Assembly: GCF_022201045.2 (NCBI RefSeq)
Contig: NC_068559.1
Coordinates: 1,674,001 to 1,738,000, forward strand
DNA from: Citrus sinensis
Taxonomy: Eukaryota > Streptophyta > Magnoliopsida > Sapindales > Rutaceae
Direction: 5' to 3'
Length of the DNA stretch: 64,000 nucleotides
Of this stretch, positions 57,563 to 64,000 are shown in pieces (position 1 is the stretch's first letter; the number at the start of each line of letters is the position of its first letter). The notes under the pieces were generated by a model, which saw nothing but the letters and a program-made list of their open reading frames with translations, had not been told where the DNA came from and ran no database searches. A program made the position numbers and the translations under genes.

Positions 57563-60296
57563 ATGGCGTCCTCCGCCGCTCTCCGATCGTTTCACTGTAA
57601 CTACACACTTCTCCTCCCTACTCTCTCCATTTATTAACATTCTTTTAATTTTATTATTGGAAGTTTATATTTCTTTTATCAGATCTTGCATGTTGCTGGT
57701 GTGATTAAATTTGGTAGTAATAGATAAAATGCTCTACAATTTGTTGCTTGAAGCTGTTTTCTAAGGAAACTTTCAGTTTATCTATTTACTTGTTTTAATA
57801 ATTTTGATGTGGAATTTCAGTAGTTATGATTATTTTCTTTTTTAAAATTAAATGTAGATTCCGTAGGGGCTGTCGCGAAATCAGGATCGTCATTTGAAAG
57901 GCCAGGGATAGTATTACCTGTTCGCAACAGTAGCTGGCCTTCTGCCGCGAGTAAATCATTTAACCTTGTAACTCCTCCTGTGTGGCGGGGCGTGACTGTA
58001 GTAGTGTCAAGTGCCAAGACATCTGAGAATACTTCAACAGCCAAAACCGATGGTTAGTTCATAATATTTGTCGGATTTACATTTTTGGTTCTTATGTAAA
58101 TTTCCTTTGAATATATACAATTTGCTGATACATGATAGCAATTTTGATATCGATATGTTTGCTGGCTTTTTTAAATGATTTTATGTTGATTTGCGTGAAA
58201 TAATTGCTGAATCAATGTTTTATTTATGCGAAAAGTAATTGTTAATGTTCATGAAAACAAGAATGGTTTGATAATTCCTTCAACCTGTGTTTCTGCAAGT
58301 AATATGGGAGTATATCACCATACAGCTCTTAATTTGGCCTGGTATTCTAAATGTTGATTGTTATGATGTGGCAATTTTGTTAGAGAGCACAGAGGAAAGC
58401 TCATCAGAGAAGAGTACCCTGCGCAGTCCTATTTTTCCAAGTGGATTTGAGGTGAGTGTATTTTTTCTAGAGCCATTTATTATACTCACTTGCAACCATG
58501 TTGCTTATTGATTTTATTTCATCAGGCATTGATGCTAGAGGTCTGTGACGAGACAGAGATTGCTGAGCTGAAATTGAAGGTATAATCCTGAAAAATTTTC
58601 TGGATTCCTCTCCTTGAAACTTCAACCGCATGAGCGAAGATATTATAAGTTTTAGTCTCCTCTGTTTCATTTTGAAATTTGACTCTTTTCTTTAGATCAT
58701 TGTCAGTTGTAAGGTTTTCGCTTTACGAAGGTATATAATGTACAATGCATGGTACCCCGCTTTTGCTTTATGATAGGTTGGAGATTTTGAAATGCATCTG
58801 AAGAGGAATGTTGGGGCCCCAAAAGCTCCTGCTCCATTATCTAACATTTCACCTACTACTCCTCCACCAATTCCAACTGAACCCATGGAAGTTTCAGATC
58901 CTGTTTCCCCACCACCACCACCATCACCACCAAAACCATATTCAGAGAAAGCTGCTCCATTTATCAATCATTCCTTTGGGAAGTCATCAAAATTAGCAGC
59001 ATTGGAGGCTTCTGGGTCCAATGGTTATGTTCTAGTATTCTCACCCACAGTATGTGATGTTCCTACTTTTAATTTCTTTCTGAAGCAGTGTTTTCCAATA
59101 TAATTTATACAATTTCTTTTTCACCAGGTTGGCTCATTCCGAAGGAACAGAACAGTGAAAGGAAAGAAGCAGTCTCCAATCTGTAAAGAGGTATCTTTGC
59201 TAGATATTAGTTCTGTCTTTCTGTTATATTTGCCAATTATGAAATTTGTTTGAAACTAACAATAGAAGTTTGTAAATGTTTAATGTGCTTCAATTTTTTA
59301 AATTTCCATGTATCTACTAACACGTCTACCTGTCCGTTCTTTTTGTTAGTTGCTAAGCAAAAGTGTGGAAGTTTTATTTGATAAGACAAAATTGTGAGGA
59401 AAATTTTGAACACCTGAAAAGACAAATCAGTAATTTTACGGAAAGAACCATCTAGCTGGTTTATAGTATTAAAGAAAAAACTTGAAGATCTAATGTTAAG
59501 AATGCATCTTTCGATATAAAAGTCAGGGGAAATCATGTACAAGAATGAATCTTTCACTAGTAAAATCTATTATCATGGTGTTTTTGTGAATTAAGCTGAT
59601 AGTGCTTGCCATCCATAACTTATGTACAGCTATTAATAGTTTTATGTCGTGGGCTTCACTTGTTACTGATTTCTTTCTCTCCTAGTCAAATATCAAATTG
59701 AGAATGCATTAAATGACATAACTTATGTTTGGTTTCCCTATGACAATTCTGAATATACAGGGTGATGTAATAAAAGAAGGGCAAATAATAGGTTACTTGG
59801 ATCAGTTTGGTACTGAACTTCCTGTGAAGGTGAGGTTATTTTCTGATATATTGATTCTAGTTTTTGCTTTCTATATAGATTTTGTCTCATGATCCTGTGT
59901 ATTCTTAATTTGTTGAGCAGTCAGATGTTGCTGGAGAAGTCTTAAAGCTCCTCTTCGATGATGGAGGTAAAGCATTTGTCATCTGCATGTTGTGTACATC
60001 AGTTATTGTATCTTAATGTCTCCAGTCCATAAAGATGTGAAATACTGCATCATATGCATGCCTCTGAAACAATGACTTTGAATCATATCCTCCCCCTGCG
60101 TGCAAGTGCTGGGGGGGGGAATGGTGGGGGTGTTGTGGGGGGAACAATTCTTGCTTCAATTGCATATAGTTCTTCCTTGAGCATGTTGGCTTGGAGGAAA
60201 TCTGGTAATTTAATTTTTACTTTGCATGGTGCAGATGCCGTTGGTTTTGGAGACCCTCTCATTGCTGTCTTGCCATCGTTTCATGATATCAAGTGA
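57563..60296 (+). CDS. BADC1: BADC: biotin/lipoyl attachment domain-containing protein, plastid
   Basis: Nine exons (57563-57596, 57858-58052, 58384-58451, 58526-58579, 58777-59049, 59128-59190, 59761-59829, 59921-59966, 60235-60296) join in frame to 864 nt and 287 aa. BADC proteins replace biotin carboxyl carrier protein (BCCP) subunits in plastid acetyl-CoA carboxylase and so damp fatty-acid synthesis. The first 70 residues are Ser/Ala/Val-rich and basic, a likely transit peptide. A Pro-rich linker spans about residues 130-165 (VSPPPPPSPPKP). The C-terminal biotinyl fold covers about 195-287, with VGSFRRNRTVKGK, GDVIKEGQIIGYLDQ and SDVAGEVLKLL. At the biotin site DQFGTEL (243-249) replaces the EAMKLMN motif, so no lysine can be biotinylated. 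BADC1 versus BADC2/3 is chosen from recalled synteny with RER6. Confidence 0.9.
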
Positions 60297-61059
60297 GCTG
60301 AGCTCTCGCATATTAAGAGCAATTTTGCAGCCTTTATTGTTGGAGAACTCAGAGCGTTTGGTGTTCATTTTGAGGCCCTTTTATTCTTTCCATCTTTTGC
60401 CCCTTTCTTTTCTTCCAAACTGAAGACAAGGGTGTAGTTGATGATGTGTATTTGATGTTGCTACTCAGCTGGAATTAACCGCAGATCCTGGAATAATTGA
60501 TTAAGCACTATAGATTTGGTACAGTTTTATCATTTGTATTAGAAAAATATTGTTGCAAACTGGATGAATTGCAAATGTTTGTTGCTTTGTGGGACAAATT
60601 GTACCGCGAATATACCTTGAGGATGTTTTTATAAAAGAAAACAGCTTTGATGATTTCCTTGTGACCAACAATTTATGCAACGTTTTACTTTCTACAATGA
60701 CTTGATATTTTTCTGGTTGGATTTGATTGGATTATTGGTCTAATTAGAGGAATTGTTGTCCTCAAAATTGGGGAATTTAATTTCATCAAGCTACTCAATA
60801 GTTGGAGTTTACATTATTTTCTATTTTAATTAAATGACACAATAATTTTTTTTTAAAAAATCAAACACACCCATGACCAAAAACCACTCGAATAAATTTA
60901 TATCAAGTGGACTTTAGCAAATAAAGACCACAAAAAGGAACAAAAATTTGAGGCCAAAAATTGCCCGCCAGAAATTGTGTAGCTTCCTTATACACGGGCA
61001 AACCGCAATACGTCTCACAAACTGTTAACAATTAACGACTCTCTCCGACACTTACCAAA
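60297..61059. other. Spacer between BADC and RER genes
   Basis: It contains the BADC 3' UTR and the RER promoter/5' UTR (about 760 bp). No other gene or repeat seen. Confidence 0.6.
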
Positions 61060-64000
61060 ATGAAGGCCCACGCCCCCAGTCAGAGGCCTACACCTGCTTT
61101 CATTTCTAAACCAGTTCGGCGACACCAAAGTGCACACGATATTAGTCCACGACACCGTTTTAATCTTATCCACTCAAAAAGGTCCAGCCACGTCACCACT
61201 CTCTCACTCAACAAAAATGTTCCGCCGCAATCCACCGAATTCTCCCGCCGCCACGTGTTTCTCTCTCCTCTCATCGCCGTCGGCGCGTCTATTCTCCTCC
61301 AGTCAGCAACAGCATCGGCAGATGAGACCCAGCCTTCCCCGCCTGGGCAGCCGACGACGAGTATTATGCCGCAGATTCCGGAGACGGTGAAGGCGGAGGA
61401 AGTGGTTGTTTCGAGGATTTATGATGCGACGGTGATCGGAGAGCCGTTGGCGGTGGGAATGGATAAGAGGAAAGTCTGGGAGAAGCTGATGAACGCGAGA
61501 GTCGTGTATTTAGGCGAGGCCGAGCAAGTTCCGGTGAGAGATGATCGAGAATTGGAGCTTCAGATTGTGAAGAATTTGCGAAAACGGTGCGTTGAGAGCG
61601 AGCGTACAATCACGTTGGCTTTAGAGGCCTTTCCTTCTGACTTGCAAGACCAGCTCAATCAATACACGGACAAAAGGTATTATATTTTAAGCACACCTAA
61701 AAGGAATTTCAACTTTGTAGCATTGAAGGTTAAGGCTGTAGCTTAAATTTGAATTTTGCAAGGTAAATATTCAAAATTGTATTGTGGAGTTTTAATTTGT
61801 GTATGAATTAACTAACTTGTTTCAAACTTAGAAGTGTTCATGATGTAATTTTAGCTTTAATTCATTGGATATTTTGTTGCTGTGGGGCTTATATTGAGAC
61901 CTGCGTTGGATGACAGGATTGATGGGGAAACCTTGAAGAGTTATGCATCGCATTGGCCACCTCAACGCTGGCAAGAGTATGAGCCTCTTTTAAGCTATTG
62001 TCGTGATAACGGAGTCCAGCTTCTTGCCTGTGGTACTCCACTCAAGGTATTCTTATAGAATTATAATTGTTGATGGAAAACTTGGGGTGTTCTGGATTTT
62101 GTAATAGAAGATTTTGTGGGTTGATATGCAAGGACTATATTTACTGATTTTTCTGCTATTTGAGGAGAGCCTCTTCCCTATCCTGTGGCTGTGTTTACCA
62201 AAAGTATAATCGGTGTACAAACACACCTTGTTTATTTACCGGTGCTGTAAATTTATGCTTACTTGATAGAATGTGTTGATTCTTCCATATTTTAGGTGCT
62301 TAGGACTGTTCAAGCAGAAGGTATTCATGGGCTTTCAAAGGCTGATCGCAAATTATATGCCCCTCCTGCTGGTTCAGGCTTCATCTCTGGCTTCACTTCT
62401 ATCTCGCATAGGTCATCAGTTGACATGAATTCACTGACTCAATCTGTTCCTTTTGGTCCAAGTTCCTATCTTTCTGCACAAGCTAGAGTAGTTGAGGATT
62501 ATGCTATGTCCCAAATAATTTTGAAGGCAATCATGGATGGTGGAGCCAATGGTATGCTTGTGGTGGTAACTGGTGCAAGCCATGTCACATATGGATCAAG
62601 GGGGACTGGACTGCCGGCAAGAATTTCGAAGAAGTTGCAAAAGAAAAATCAAGTTGTGATATTACTTGACCCTGAAAGGCAACATATTCGAAGAGAGGGA
62701 GAAGTTCCTGTAGCTGATTTCTTGTGGTACTCTGCTGCTAGGCCCTGTAGTAGAAACTGTTTCGATCGTGCTGAAATAGCTCGAGTAATGAATGCAGCTG
62801 GTAGGAGGCGAGATGCTCTTCCCCAGGTTAGCCATTCTTCGTAGTCTTTGAGGAATGAGGATAGAGCATGGCTTTTGGTTGTCTTCTGAATGATGTATAT
62901 TTGAAAATAGTTGACAAGTAATACTATTTAAGATTTGAAATGCGTTCTCTCTCACAACTTCTTAACCATCTTACAAGCTCTATTTGTTTTTCTCTGTTGC
63001 AAAATTTCACTGAATTTCCTTAAATGTTTTTTATTGTTAATCTCCTAACTGGTGCATACCTATCAGGACCTTCAAAAAGGGCTTGATCTTGGTCTAATAT
63101 CACCAGAGGTACTACAGAACTTCTTCGATCTTGAGCAATATCCTCTTATTTCAGAACTTGCTCACCGTTTCCAGGTATGCTTACGTTCTATGAATGAAAT
63201 CTTGTTTGCTGTGGATTGTCTTAAATCTACCCCTACTTTATTTCTTGATTTTATCTATTGTTTGTTTTGATACACTCGATCAAAATCCCCCCCGCCCCCC
63301 ACCAAAAAAAAAAGAAACTAATTGATTGCAGCATAGGCAATTTTAAGTAGATGCTTATTTGAGAAGAACACATTTTCGATGCAGGGTTTCAGGGAAAGAT
63401 TGTTGGCAGATCCCAAATTTTTGCATCGATTAGCCATAGAGGAAGCAATATCAATCACAACAACTCTCTTAGCTCAGTATGAAAGGCGAAAAGAAAATTT
63501 TTTTGAAGAGCTTGACTATGTTATAACAGACACTCTGAGGGGATCGGTAGTGGACTTCTTTACTGTCTGGCTTCCTGCCCCAACTATTTCGTTCCTTTCA
63601 TATGCTGATGAGATGAATTTTCCAGACAACGTGGATGGTTTAACTGGTCTTCTTGGGTCCATCCCAGATAATGCATTTCAAAAGAATCTTGTTGGGAAGG
63701 AATGGGGTCTGAGTCATAGACTTGCATCAGTGCTTTTTGGTGGTTTAAAACTGGCTAGTGTTGGTTTTATTTCCAGTATTGGGGCAGTGGCTGCCTCAAA
63801 TATTTTGTATGCAATACGCAAATTTATAAACCCAGCACTCACTAATCAACAAGTCAAAAGATCCCCAATACTTAAAACTGCAGCTGTTTATAGCTGCTTT
63901 CTTGGAATATCTGCAAACCTCCGTTATCAGGTAAAGACATTACTTGTTGCATTAATGATTTTTTTAGCATCACCTCGATCTTGTAGCGACTTTATTTTCA
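61060..64000 (+). CDS. RER6: RETICULATA-RELATED protein with ChaN-like domain (RER5/RER6 type), partial
   Basis: Exons 61060-61676, 61917-62046, 62296-62826, 63067-63174 and 63385-63930 join in frame, giving 644 codons; the gene continues past the right edge. Residues 1-90 are basic and Ser-rich with an Ala-rich segment (SATASADET), a probable chloroplast and lumen/envelope targeting sequence. Residues about 125-400 form the ChaN/DUF399-like fold, with [15 protein letters not shown] and [13 protein letters not shown]. From about 430 the DUF3411 (RETICULATA) region begins, with [34 protein letters not shown] and membrane segments [22 protein letters not shown] proteins reside in the chloroplast envelope and influence leaf mesophyll and plastid development. 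The DUF399 plus DUF3411 fusion is specific to the RER5/RER6 pair. Confidence 0.92.

Noticed and set aside
61130-61609. Alternative-frame open reading frames over the RER first exon
   Set aside because: Arginine/serine-rich shadow frames of a GC-rich exon; the RER frame continues through five consistent splice junctions.

Overview
The window looks like nuclear DNA of a eudicot plant. It is AT-rich, its genes carry short GT-AG introns, the gene families are plant-specific, and Copia, Gypsy, LINE, SINE and MITE-type repeats are abundant. The families and LTR styles suggest a woody rosid such as Citrus, but that is an inference from memory and was not tested.

Left half (about 1-31,520): a tandem cluster of CHX-type cation/H+ exchanger (CPA2) genes, all on the + strand and all with the same three-exon plan, heavily invaded by transposable elements. 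Four copies are recognisable. CHX-B (7838-10808) is the only one that splices into an uninterrupted protein (816 aa). CHX-A (3426-6390) is nearly complete but has a frameshift in exon 2. CHX-C (20456-24272) and CHX-D (26441-31520) are pseudogenes split by insertions. A fifth scrap of a CHX C-terminus may lie at 19,130-19,176. The insertions include a nest (a LINE fragment holding a full-length degenerate Copia element, which holds a Gypsy-like solo LTR), a young gag-only Copia element inside CHX-D, a hAT-like element and other debris inside CHX-C, and a 644-bp MITE with a perfect 9-bp target duplication between C and D. An 18-bp tandem repeat built on ACTGTTCACGTATACGGT recurs in the leader or LTR of three separate retroelements.

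Right half (about 33,360-64,000): ordinary single-copy genes. In order these are a secreted laccase (-), an IMK2/IMK3-type LRR receptor kinase with a degenerate catalytic loop (-), a PRA1-family membrane protein (-), an uncharacterised 498-aa plant protein (+), a BADC-type plastid protein (biotin-carrier fold without the biotinyl lysine) (+) and a RETICULATA-RELATED plastid protein running off the right edge (+). As I recall Arabidopsis locus numbers, this order combines two fractionated segments, At2g40370-At2g40400 and At3g56100-At3g56140, so this half may keep an ancestral gene order. Between these genes lie a SINE with a 19-bp target duplication, a hAT-like element with an exact 8-bp duplication, and several small foldback elements.

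The genes do not form one pathway. The left half is a decaying transporter array. The right half mixes cell wall (laccase), signalling (IMK), vesicle traffic (PRA1) and plastid functions (BADC in fatty-acid synthesis control, RER in the chloroplast envelope). I see no CRISPR, no rRNA and no convincing tRNA gene. Exon boundaries were read by eye from GT-AG sites and reading-frame continuity.
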